Translations under genes and position numbers: made by a program
Part shown: positions 1 through 8,111 of the stretch, one piece after another
Layout: every line of letters begins with the position of its first letter
Position numbering within the stretch: the first letter of the stretch is position 1
Assembly: GCA_002070455.1 (NCBI GenBank)
Contig: MWDG01000012.1
Location: 1 to 59,294, forward strand
Direction: 5' to 3'
From: Deltaproteobacteria bacterium ADurb.Bin151
GTDB taxonomy: Bacteria; Desulfobacterota; Syntrophia; Syntrophales; Smithellaceae
DNA length: 59,294 bases
Notes under the pieces: generated by a model
What the model was told of the DNA's origin: nothing
The model's database searches: none
The model's input: only the letters and a program-made list of their open reading frames with translations

Positions 1-62
1 TCACCTCCATCCAGGTAACTTAGCAACCGGACAGTTTATGTGCTACAAAACCGGACAAATCA
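1..62. mobile_element. Probable IS21-like element end (partial)
   Basis: The nonamer AACCGGACA occurs twice, at 25-33 and 49-57. On the minus strand the segment begins with TG at 62 and shows two spaced TGTCCGGTT copies. Multiple short repeats behind a TG terminus are typical of IS21-family ends. At 1-9 the minus strand reads TGGAGGTGA, a strong SD placed just before the window edge, as expected ahead of a leftward transposase gene. No transposase sequence is visible, so this is an inference from the terminal pattern. Confidence 0.42.
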
Positions 63-91
63 TTTGCTTCTTACAGAACGGTAAGCAGAAC

Positions 92-120
92 TTGCCTAAA
101 TACACTAAAGCAGGTAGTAT
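92..120 (+). promoter_or_regulatory. Candidate sigma-70 promoter of the M48 protease gene
   Basis: TTGCCT at 92-97 and TAGTAT at 115-120 are separated by 17 bases. The expected start of transcription, near 127, lies just before the ATG at 140. It sits directly inside the putative IS end, so the gene has its own promoter and does not need one from the element. Confidence 0.4.
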
Positions 121-139
121 ATCGTAACCTTAATACAGG

Positions 140-1597
140 ATGATGAAGCAAATCACTATGTGCAAAATTGTTCAAAAGCAATATTTTTCTTTCATCCTGG
201 CGCTATTGGTAGTTTGCGTGACAACCCAGAGTGCCTGGTCTGCCTTTACCATTGCCGACGAAAAAAAGCTTGGTAAGGAAATCTATGACAAGCTCGAAAA
301 GAATAACTTTTTACTGCATGATAAAAGGCTTGAAGCTTATATCAGCAAAATTGGAAATCATGTTCTGCAGCGAAGCGACAAGGCGCCTTTTGATTTCACC
401 TTTTCGATTTTTAACAGCTCGGCCATCAACGCATTCGCGACTCCAGGCGGATATGTTTATATTAATAAGGGTTTGATCAGTGTTGTAAACAATGAGGCAC
501 AGTTAGCCGGCGTCATCGCACATGAAATCGCCCATGCCAATGCAAGACATGTAGCCAGTATTATTGAAAAATCGAAAAAACTCAATCTTGCCATGATGGC
601 TGCAATCATCGCGGCTGCCTTGCTTGGAGGCGGAGGAGAAGCCACAGCGGCTATTGCCACCTTCTCTATTGCCGGTGCAACTTCCATCAGCCTCAAATAC
701 CAGAGGGAACACGAAGAAGAAGCGGATCGAATGGGAATAGAATATCTTGTAAAGTCCGGCTATTACCCTGCCGCCATGGTTGAATTTCTCAAGATCATGA
801 AGCAGTATGAATTTATATCAAAATCGATTCCTTCCTATCTGTTCACGCATCCGGGAACAGATGACCGTATTTTTTATCTGGACAGCCTCCTTCAGACCCA
901 ATATCGAGGCGATGGTGCCCGGGATATCGTGGGGAGCTTTGTTAGAATGCAGTCTCTGATCGGTCTGGACGCAAACGGTCTTTTTAACCGCCGTAAAACC
1001 CTGACACAATCCCTTCAAAAAAATCCCCGCAATGTTGATCTTCTTTACGCCCTGGCCATGACGGAAGAACAGCTTGGCCATACCCGGGCCGCAGTAGAAC
1101 ATTTGAACAGGGGACTTTCCATCGCACCCCGCGACGGGGATATTCTTAAGAGCATCGGAATGATCAGCTTAAAAACAGGGAACGTCGGACTTGCACGTCT
1201 TCGTCTGCTTGAAGCCTCCCGAGTGAACCCCGAAGACGATCAGGTCACGCTGGCCCTCGGTAAGGCCCACTACGCGACGGGTGATTTTCAAAGCGCCCTG
1301 AATTGTTTTCTGAAGCTACAGGACAAAACAACTGATGATGTCGATATCGACTACCATATTGCCATGTCTTACGGCCGTCTCAACCAGCAGGGGGATTCTC
1401 ACTATTATTTCGGCTTACATTTCAAAAAGAAGCAGAAAAAAGACAGTGCCCTTTTCCATCTGCAAAAAGCGCTTGAATATTTTTCCAAGGAATCACCAAA
1501 GGCGGCGTCCATACAGGAAGCCATGACGGAATTGAGTACAGGCAAACCTGTAAAACCGGATAAAAAAACAGAAGCAAAGCCAAATACCCCCAAGTGA
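140..1597 (+). CDS. Exported M48-family metalloprotease with C-terminal TPRs (BepA-like)
   Basis: Zinc-dependent endopeptidase of the BepA/YfgC type, expected in the periplasm; E. coli BepA takes part in outer-membrane protein quality control. A signal peptide covers roughly residues 1-35, with a hydrophobic core ending in AWSA. The zinc motif HEIAH lies at 128-132 and the downstream third-ligand segment HEEEAD at 191-196. An alanine/glycine-rich hydrophobic stretch (about 150-182) separates them. Residues 285-450 read as tetratricopeptide repeats, the usual BepA layout, and the tail is Lys/Pro-rich. The length of 485 aa fits the family. Two ATGs in tandem (140, 143) and a third at 161 are possible starts; the SD is weak. 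It is transcribed alone, ahead of adk. The protease fold is clear; the exact substrate is inference. Confidence 0.9.
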   Translation: MMKQITMCKIVQKQYFSFILALLVVCVTTQSAWSAFTIADEKKLGKEIYDKLEKNNFLLHDKRLEAYISKIGNHVLQRSDKAPFDFTFSIFNSSAINAFATPGGYVYINKGLISVVNNEAQLAGVIAHEIAHANARHVASIIEKSKKLNLAMMAAIIAAALLGGGGEATAAIATFSIAGATSISLKYQREHEEEADRMGIEYLVKSGYYPAAMVEFLKIMKQYEFISKSIPSYLFTHPGTDDRIFYLDSLLQTQYRGDGARDIVGSFVRMQSLIGLDANGLFNRRKTLTQSLQKNPRNVDLLYALAMTEEQLGHTRAAVEHLNRGLSIAPRDGDILKSIGMISLKTGNVGLARLRLLEASRVNPEDDQVTLALGKAHYATGDFQSALNCFLKLQDKTTDDVDIDYHIAMSYGRLNQQGDSHYYFGLHFKKKQKKDSALFHLQKALEYFSKESPKAASIQEAMTELSTGKPVKPDKKTEAKPNTPK

Positions 1598-1650
1598 AAT
1601 GTCTATAAAAAACGGATTTTTATCATGAAACCGCCGGTCAATCTTTATCG

Positions 1651-1679
1651 TTGCGAAAAACGAAACAATACATTATAAG
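1651..1679 (+). promoter_or_regulatory. Candidate sigma-70 promoter of adk
   Basis: TTGCGA at 1651-1656 and TATAAG at 1674-1679 have a 17-base spacer. The site lies between the M48 gene and adk, about 40 bases before the GTG start. Confidence 0.45.
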
Positions 1680-1719
1680 GCAGGCAGTCTAACATTATTT
1701 ATGAAAGGAGCATGACACA

Positions 1720-2394
1720 GTGAACATTTTAATCTTTGGTCCCAACGGCAGCGGAAAAGGTACACAAGGCGCAATCGTGCAGAAAAAATATGGAGTTCCC
1801 CACATTGAAACCGGTGTTATTTTCCGTCAAAATATCTCGAAAAAAACCCCGCTGGGTGAAAAAGCAAAAGCCTTTATTGACCGAGGCGAACTCGTCCCGG
1901 ATGATATTACCATTCCCATGATCCTCGATCGCCTGAAAGAAGATGACGCCAAAAGCGGCTGGCTGCTTGATGGATTCCCCCGCAACCTTGCTCAGGCTGA
2001 AGCTCTCTGGGCAGCCCTCCAGAAAGAAAACATCAAGCTCGACATCGTCATCGAGATCGATCTGGATCGTGAAACGGCCAAAAAGCGCATTATGGGCCGC
2101 AGACTGTGTAAAACAGATAATAACCACCCGAACAATATTTATATCGATGCAATCAAGCCGGCGGAAAAAGCCGGCAAACCGGTTTGTCGCGTGTGCGGAT
2201 GCGAGGAATTATCCACCCGCGCCGACGATCAGGACAGTGCAGCCATCGACAAACGTCATGGCATTTACTATGACACCAAGACCGGAACGCTGGCCGCCGT
2301 AAACTACTACAAAGAAAGAACCAAAGTCATCATCGTTGACGGCCGCGCAGGAGTGAAGGAAGTTTCCGAAGACCTGATGAAGAAACTGGGTTAA
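1720..2394 (+). CDS. adk: Adenylate kinase
   Basis: Catalyses ATP + AMP = 2 ADP in the cytoplasm. The P-loop GPNGSGKGT is at residues 7-15, the DGFPR AMP-site motif at 84-88 and RRLC at 127-130. The lid domain carries cysteines (C130, C156, C159, C161) compatible with a metal-binding lid, although their spacing is not the textbook four-cysteine arrangement. The C-terminal half is longer than in E. coli Adk (224 aa against 214). The start is GTG at 1720, supported by AAAGGAG at 1704-1710. It is followed by a strong intrinsic terminator, so it looks like a single-gene unit. Confidence 0.93.
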   Translation: MNILIFGPNGSGKGTQGAIVQKKYGVPHIETGVIFRQNISKKTPLGEKAKAFIDRGELVPDDITIPMILDRLKEDDAKSGWLLDGFPRNLAQAEALWAALQKENIKLDIVIEIDLDRETAKKRIMGRRLCKTDNNHPNNIYIDAIKPAEKAGKPVCRVCGCEELSTRADDQDSAAIDKRHGIYYDTKTGTLAAVNYYKERTKVIIVDGRAGVKEVSEDLMKKLG

Positions 2395-2418
2395 ATTCGC
2401 CAGGATAGATTTTTGGAC

Positions 2419-2452
2419 AAAAGCCCCCCAGATTTCGTGGAGGGCTTTTTTT
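2419..2452 (+). terminator. Intrinsic terminator after adk
   Basis: A 12-bp stem pairs 2419-2430 with 2438-2449 with one mismatch. The loop is 7 bases and the T run is at 2446-2452. It ends only 9 bases before the lepA ATG. Confidence 0.85.
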
Positions 2453-2461
2453 AACATTCTT

Positions 2462-4258
2462 ATGAAAAATATCAGAAATTTCAGTATCATTGCACACATC
2501 GATCACGGCAAGTCCACATTGGCCGACCGGCTGATCCAATTCACCGGTGTCTGCAATGAAAGAAACTTTCAGGACCAGCTGCTGGACAACATGGATATCG
2601 AGCGGGAACGGGGCATTACCATCAAAAGCAATGCCATTTCTCTGCCCTATCGCGCCAAAGATGGAAATGAATACATGCTGAACCTGATTGACACACCGGG
2701 TCATGTGGATTTTTCTTACGAGGTGTCCCGGTCACTCGCGTCCTGCGAAGGAGTTCTGCTGCTGATTGATGCCGCCCAGGGGGTTCAGGCTCAGACACTG
2801 GCCAACCTTTATCTGGCCATGGAACACAACCTGGAAATCATTCCTGTCATTAATAAAATTGATTTGCCATCCGCCGACATTGAGCGGGTTCTGGAAGAAA
2901 TCGAATCTGAACTGGGACTGGATCCGGATACCCATATCAAATGCTCAGCCAAGGAAGGCACGGGAATCGAGGAAGTTCTGGAAGCTGTTGTCCAACGGAT
3001 TCCGCCTCCCCGGGGCGATATCTCCAATCCGCTGGCCGCACTGATTTTTGACGCCAAATATGATTCGTTCCGGGGCACCATCATTCATTGCCGTGTCTTT
3101 GAGGGCAGTGTAAAAGCCGGCGACATCATCAGGTTCATGAGCAACAACGCCACCTACAAAGTGGAAGAAGTGGGATATTTTCAGCTGACACGCGTCAAGC
3201 TGGATAAACTTTCATCGGGGGATGTCGGCTATATCATTGCAGGAGTCAAAACCGTTGCCGACGTACGCACAGGCGACACGATCACCCTGCAAAACAAACC
3301 ATGCCAGCAATCTTTGCCGGGTTTTAAAGAAGTCAAGCCCGTCGTCTTTGCCTCAATCTATCCCATTGCGTCTGACGATTATCAGGATCTGGCCGATTCA
3401 CTGGAAGAATACAAGCTCAACGACGCGTCATTCATCTACGAAAAAGATTCATCCGCCGCTCTCGGGCAGGGTTTCCGCTGTGGCTTTTTGGGTCTGCTTC
3501 ATCTGGATATTGTCCAGGAGCGTCTGGAGCGTGAATTCGGTTTGTCGATTATCCTTTCCGTTCCCAGCGTGCGCTACCGTTTCACACTGGAAGACGGCAA
3601 GGTCATTTACGTGGATAATCCCACCCACTATCCTGATCCGGCTGAAATCGACAAGGGAGAAGAGCCTTACATCCGGGCTACAATGATGCTTCCGGAACGT
3701 TACCTGGGATCCGTGATGAAGCTGTGCATGGAAAAACGCGGTGTAAATTCCAATATGAATTACACAGGACCCGGACGCGTTGAGTTATCCTATGAAATGC
3801 CGCTTGCGGAAGTCATCTTTGACTTCTATGACCGTTTCAAATCCGTGACTCAGGGCTATGGTTCCTTTGATTATGACATCATTGATTACCGGGAAAGCAA
3901 TCTGGTGCTGATGGATATTCTCGTCAACGGCGAAAAAGTGGATGCTCTCTCCCAGATTGTGCACCGGGAAAGAGCACGTGCAAGAGCCCTGATCGCCTGC
4001 GATCGGCTGAAAGATGAGATCCCCCGTCAGATGTTTAAAATTGCAATTCAGGGCGCCATCGGGGGGGAAATCATCGCCCGAAGTACCATCAGCGCCTTCC
4101 GCAAAGACGTCACCGCCAAATGCTATGGCGGCGACATTACCCGCAAAAGGAAACTCCTGGAAAAACAGAAAGCAGGCAAAAAGCGAATGAAGATGATTGG
4201 CTCTGTGAGCATTCCGCAGAGTGCGTTTTTAGCGGTCCTGAAATCCGATAACGATTAG
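2462..4258 (+). CDS. lepA: Elongation factor 4 (LepA), ribosome-associated GTPase
   Basis: Translational GTPase that acts on stalled or mis-translocated ribosomes and in 30S biogenesis. G1 AHIDHGKST is at residues 11-19, followed by RGITIK (G2), DTPGHVDF (G3) and NKIDLP (G4). The C-terminal LepA-specific domain ends in a Lys/Arg-rich stretch (TRKRKLLEKQKAGKKR). At 598 aa it is full length. The ATG at 2462 follows the adk terminator by 9 bases and no SD is visible, so expression must come from readthrough of the terminator, a promoter inside adk, or an unusual initiation mode. hemW follows 14 bases downstream, a lepA-hemW pairing seen in many bacteria. Confidence 0.96.
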   Translation: MKNIRNFSIIAHIDHGKSTLADRLIQFTGVCNERNFQDQLLDNMDIERERGITIKSNAISLPYRAKDGNEYMLNLIDTPGHVDFSYEVSRSLASCEGVLLLIDAAQGVQAQTLANLYLAMEHNLEIIPVINKIDLPSADIERVLEEIESELGLDPDTHIKCSAKEGTGIEEVLEAVVQRIPPPRGDISNPLAALIFDAKYDSFRGTIIHCRVFEGSVKAGDIIRFMSNNATYKVEEVGYFQLTRVKLDKLSSGDVGYIIAGVKTVADVRTGDTITLQNKPCQQSLPGFKEVKPVVFASIYPIASDDYQDLADSLEEYKLNDASFIYEKDSSAALGQGFRCGFLGLLHLDIVQERLEREFGLSIILSVPSVRYRFTLEDGKVIYVDNPTHYPDPAEIDKGEEPYIRATMMLPERYLGSVMKLCMEKRGVNSNMNYTGPGRVELSYEMPLAEVIFDFYDRFKSVTQGYGSFDYDIIDYRESNLVLMDILVNGEKVDALSQIVHRERARARALIACDRLKDEIPRQMFKIAIQGAIGGEIIARSTISAFRKDVTAKCYGGDITRKRKLLEKQKAGKKRMKMIGSVSIPQSAFLAVLKSDND

Positions 4259-4272
4259 CTTCAGGACAACCT

Positions 4273-5400
4273 ATGCATACGAAAACGGCCGGGCTTTATA
4301 TACATGTTCCATTTTGTTTGAGCAAATGCCGGTATTGCAGCTTCTACTCCATCACATCCGTTGAGCTGATGGATGAGTTTGTCAAAGCGGTTGTGCGGGA
4401 AATGGCTTTTTACAAAGATATTTTCCCCTCCTTTGATAGTTTGTATTTTGGCGGCGGCACCCCTTCCCTGCTGACCACCGGGCAGGCAAAGACTCTTCTC
4501 GATGCGGCACAAAAATATTTTGATATCAGGCCACGCGCTGAGATCACCACGGAAGTCAATCCGGGCGATGTTTCACTGGAATATTTTCAGTCTTTGCGCA
4601 GGGAGGGAGTCAACCGGCTCAATATCGGCGTTCAGTCTTTTGACGATTCTCTGTTAAAATTTCTCGGACGACGCCATACAGCAAAACAGGCAATAGAGTC
4701 CATTGAAACCGCCCGAAATGCAGGATTTAAGAATCTTGGGTTTGATCTGATTTACGCCGTACACGGCCAGAATGTAAAAACCTGGCGGCAAACACTGAAA
4801 AAAGCCCTTTCGTTTTCACCTGAGCATCTTTCATGCTATCAGCTTTCTCTGGACTGTAAAACGCCTTTATACAAACAATACAAGCAGGATGGTCTGGAAT
4901 TGCCATCGGAAAAGGAAGCTCTGGATTTCTTCATCAGCACTTCAATGATACTGACCGAAGCAGGCTATATTCATTACGAAGTGTCAAATTTTGCCCGCAC
5001 CCGTAAGTTTGAATCAAGGCACAACAGGAAATACTGGAATCATGAGCCATATCTGGGGCTGGGTCCTGCCGCTCACTCTTTTTTTGGCAACAGGCGCTGG
5101 TGGAACAAAGCGAATGTAAAAACCTATTTAAAAGATATTGGAAGCGGCAAAAAACCGGTGGCCAGGTCTGAACAACTTTCAAACGATGAACTGGCACTGG
5201 AAAGTCTGTTTTTGGGTATGCGCACAGCGGACGGGGTTAATCTGGAATCTCTCAAGAAGCTCTACGGTCTTGACCTGCTTGCCGTAAAGAAAAGAATCAT
5301 CGGAACATTGATCGATCATCAACTGGTTATACTGAAAAACAATCGCCTGTGCCCGACACTTGAAGGCATGGCTTTGGCGGACAGTCTTGCCCTGATTTGA
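4273..5400 (+). CDS. hemW: Radical SAM heme chaperone HemW
   Basis: Oxygen-independent coproporphyrinogen oxidase-like radical SAM protein. In HemW the activity is heme binding and transfer rather than oxidase chemistry. The [4Fe-4S]/SAM cysteines are C15, C19 and C22 (CLSKCRYC). FGGGTPS and NIGVQSF motifs follow, and the family-specific HNRKYW is near residue 255. The length of 375 aa matches HemW, not the longer HemN, and the HemN N-terminal extension is absent. It is co-transcribed with lepA. The annotation as HemW rather than a true HemN rests on length and the HNxxYW motif. Confidence 0.9.
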   Translation: MHTKTAGLYIHVPFCLSKCRYCSFYSITSVELMDEFVKAVVREMAFYKDIFPSFDSLYFGGGTPSLLTTGQAKTLLDAAQKYFDIRPRAEITTEVNPGDVSLEYFQSLRREGVNRLNIGVQSFDDSLLKFLGRRHTAKQAIESIETARNAGFKNLGFDLIYAVHGQNVKTWRQTLKKALSFSPEHLSCYQLSLDCKTPLYKQYKQDGLELPSEKEALDFFISTSMILTEAGYIHYEVSNFARTRKFESRHNRKYWNHEPYLGLGPAAHSFFGNRRWWNKANVKTYLKDIGSGKKPVARSEQLSNDELALESLFLGMRTADGVNLESLKKLYGLDLLAVKKRIIGTLIDHQLVILKNNRLCPTLEGMALADSLALI

Positions 5401-5429
5401 CTATTCAACCACGCAACCTGCAAAAAATC

Positions 5430-6467
5430 TTAATGAGCCCAAATCTGAATGGTGGACGGTGTGAATAAGGACCCTACATTGTTTACGATTCGCGCTCTAA
5501 CACTGCCAATATAGAAGTTGCCCAGTTCCTCAGCTCCCGTGGTCAATTCCTGGTCCTGTGCCAGCACAACGGTACCGGTGATAGCGCTGGGAATTGCCAC
5601 AGTGGTATTAGGATGAATACGGATATTAACCTGGGTAATGGTCCCCTGCCCGTGTCCGTTGTTGATCGCATCGGTATTCAGTGTGCCGACACCAATATTA
5701 CAACCGCCATCAATATTCATATGGCCGATATTCAGGTTGGTCACACCAATGTAACCGTCTGTCGCTGCGGTACCGAACGAATCGGCAAGAATACTCGTGG
5801 TATTCCCGTATGAAATCGTGCCAACCGTAATTGAATCAATGTTGATGTCGAATCCAAAGTTAACGCCTCTGTTCCCTGAGCCTGCGGCGCCGATTGTCAG
5901 ATACCCCGCATTATACGATGAGGCAAAAGCAGGCGATGATGACTCCCCCAGGAGAATTTCAATGCCACTCATGTAAATCGCGCCTAACTGTTGAGCCGTT
6001 GTTGAGGTGGGAGCGCCTGCGGTAACACCGGATACAAAAATATCCGTCTGCAGGCCGTTGACTGTCAAATGAGCCGTAGGCAGACCAATTCTCACCTGGG
6101 TTGTCCACCCGAGAATATCTGAACCAACATCAATCGTGATGGGTTTGTTGCCCATATAGCCGATTGCGGATGGCCCGGTGGTTGCGAATGGACCATCGTG
6201 ACGGCCGGAGAAGTGAGTAGTAAGATTCAGGCCTTCAATGCCTACATAACCTGCATTGGAATAACCCGTGAAACCGTCGGAATCGCCCCATGCGATTGTG
6301 CCTATGGATAGGTTGGCCGTAACGTCAACGTTGATACTGACACCGGCCTGACCCGTTATTTCGGCCAGTTCATTGTCATCAATCGCCGTCATGGCCAAAA
6401 CGGACATTGGGAGTGCCACAAACACAAAAAACATAACGAGAATTGCACAAATAGAGAACTTTTTCAT
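5430..6467 (-). CDS. Exported DUF6160-like surface protein
   Basis: A signal peptide (hydrophobic core, cleavage near LAMT at about residue 26) is followed by the ELAEITGQAGVSI box, typical of DUF6160/FilA-like exported proteins. The rest is rich in Gly, Thr, Ser, Asn and Ile in short strands (for example repeated GYIGVTNLNIG-like segments), consistent with a beta-helical or beta-sandwich outer-surface protein. No catalytic motif is visible. AAAGG lies upstream of the ATG. A sigma-54-like element is found at 6521-6536. It is monocistronic and convergent with hemW. The function is unknown; surface or fimbria-associated is a guess from family members. Confidence 0.72.
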   Translation of the reverse strand: MKKFSICAILVMFFVFVALPMSVLAMTAIDDNELAEITGQAGVSINVDVTANLSIGTIAWGDSDGFTGYSNAGYVGIEGLNLTTHFSGRHDGPFATTGPSAIGYMGNKPITIDVGSDILGWTTQVRIGLPTAHLTVNGLQTDIFVSGVTAGAPTSTTAQQLGAIYMSGIEILLGESSSPAFASSYNAGYLTIGAAGSGNRGVNFGFDINIDSITVGTISYGNTTSILADSFGTAATDGYIGVTNLNIGHMNIDGGCNIGVGTLNTDAINNGHGQGTITQVNIRIHPNTTVAIPSAITGTVVLAQDQELTTGAEELGNFYIGSVRARIVNNVGSLFTPSTIQIWAH

Positions 6468-6991
6468 TGTTTTCGCCTTTGTCCAAGTGGAGTCGGTAAT
6501 ATCTCGTGATTCATTCTGATAGCATAAATCATTCCATGAAAATATTAGACGAATTGATTATATGAAATAATCGCCGCTTTGCCTTGATTTACAATGTCTT
6601 ACATATCTTAAAGATTTTTTTTAATTTTTAAAAATAGATCTGATCTTTTTTGAATAATGCCTTGTTTGTTAAATTATCCGACATTTATTGACCTTCAACA
6701 TTGGCAGTAATTTCCAATATTATAACGGATGCTAAATGTTATAATGATTTTTGCAAAAATGTTGTATGTAAAATAAATCGACAATAATTTTAGTCTGATA
6801 CAGGATTGAATGAAAAAGTTGCCCTAATCCCGACATGAGAATGCTCTGAATTCTTACAGTTTGTTCTTTTTTTATAATATTATGTAATACTGAATATATT
6901 CTATTTAAGATATTGAAATATAAAAATAAACAAAGATCATGGAAGGTTTTACTTTACGATCGAATCCACAGAAAAGGCTGAGCGAAAACAA
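6468..6991. other. AT-rich intergenic region without a supported gene
   Basis: Tail side of the yhhJ-like gene and head side of the DUF6160-like gene, both on the minus strand. About 6540-6930 is markedly AT-rich, with many A/T runs. Apart from the sigma-54-like and -10-like elements near 6521-6562, I see no ORF, tRNA or clear terminator with a T run. Confidence 0.6.
6521..6536 (-). promoter_or_regulatory. Candidate sigma-54 promoter of the DUF6160-like gene
   Basis: The minus strand reads TGGAATGATTTATGCT. GG and GC are exactly 10 bases apart, and about 10 of 12 consensus positions match. The expected start, near 6510, gives a leader of about 43 bases. A competing sigma-70 -10 (TATAAT, minus strand 6557-6562) lies upstream but lacks a good -35. 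Confidence 0.4.
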
Positions 6992-8107
6992 TTACCGGAA
7001 TGTCGCACGGAAACGAATCATCGCGCCTGCAAACAACACGGTTCCAATCGCCGCAATCGCAAGGAACTGCACCCAGACGTCACCAATTCCTGCATCCCTG
7101 AAAAGCACGCGGGAGCATAATTCCGAATAGTGCGTTGTAGGGGCAAACTTCATGACGATCTGGAGGAACCTGGGCATGGATTCCAGCGGTGTGGTTCCTC
7201 CATCCAGAATGGCAATGGGCACGATAATGGGCATGCTCAGTAGCCCCGCCTGGGGCTGATTCTTGGCAATTGTGGCAAGAAAGACACCCAATGCTGTTGT
7301 TGCATAGAGGAAAACAACAGTGCCGAAAAAAAACAGAGTCGTGGAACCGTGGATGGGTGAACCTATGATCCACTTCACCGCAAAGAAAAGTGAAAACATC
7401 GCACCCATAGCCACGATAAAACTGTTGGCCCATACCTTGGCAAGTATAATTTCCACAGGCACAAGGGGCATGACCAGTAGATGTTCCACCGTGCCTCGCT
7501 CCTTTTCTTTTACAAGTGCGGCGGCTGGAAGGATAATGGCAAGCAGCGTGATCATGTGGGTAAGGAATACCATGCTCATGAACCAGGAGTTTTCACGGTT
7601 TGGATTATACATGACACGGATGTTCACCTGCATGGGAAGATCATCAGCCTTTCGAATGCCCGGCAGAAATGACTCAATCTCCTGATTGATCATTCGGGTT
7701 AAATATGTCGTTCCAAGCTTCGCGTGGCCTATGGCCGTGGCATCGACGTCGATTCTGATATCAGGATTTTTGCCGGAAAGCAGGTCTTTCTGAAAGCCTG
7801 ATGGGATGTGGAGAACAAAAATGTATTCTGCCCTGTCCAGGACCTGGTTGATATCGTGATAGGTAATAGCACGGGGGGTCTGGAAAAAGGGCATCTGGAT
7901 CGAGTTGATAATTCTTCTGGATAACGGGGACTGGTCTTCGTCGACATAGGCAACCGATGAGTTGCGCACCTGCAGACCAGTACCTCTGGATGGAACAATG
8001 ACCATGACCGTGAAGCAATAGATGACGAGTATGATAAGAACATAGTCATGAAGGAAACTGATAAGTTCCTTCAAACCCAGTCGGTAAATATGCCGCAGTT
8101 TTCTCAT
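6992..8107 (-). CDS. yhhJ: ABC-2 type permease, YhhJ-like
   Basis: Inner-membrane permease with the ABC-2 layout: one TM helix near residues 22-42, a large extracytoplasmic domain (about 45-170), then five TM segments in the C-terminal half. KEKERGTVEHLLVMP, the amphipathic motif after TM2, is typical of the family. It starts 4 bases after the end of the RbbA-like gene, in the same order as E. coli yhiI-rbbA-yhhJ. It probably pairs with the permease half of that protein to form the export channel. The substrate is unknown; related YbhFSR systems export drugs and cations. Confidence 0.85.
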   Translation of the reverse strand: MRKLRHIYRLGLKELISFLHDYVLIILVIYCFTVMVIVPSRGTGLQVRNSSVAYVDEDQSPLSRRIINSIQMPFFQTPRAITYHDINQVLDRAEYIFVLHIPSGFQKDLLSGKNPDIRIDVDATAIGHAKLGTTYLTRMINQEIESFLPGIRKADDLPMQVNIRVMYNPNRENSWFMSMVFLTHMITLLAIILPAAALVKEKERGTVEHLLVMPLVPVEIILAKVWANSFIVAMGAMFSLFFAVKWIIGSPIHGSTTLFFFGTVVFLYATTALGVFLATIAKNQPQAGLLSMPIIVPIAILDGGTTPLESMPRFLQIVMKFAPTTHYSELCSRVLFRDAGIGDVWVQFLAIAAIGTVLFAGAMIRFRATFR

Positions 8108-8111
8108 CTTT

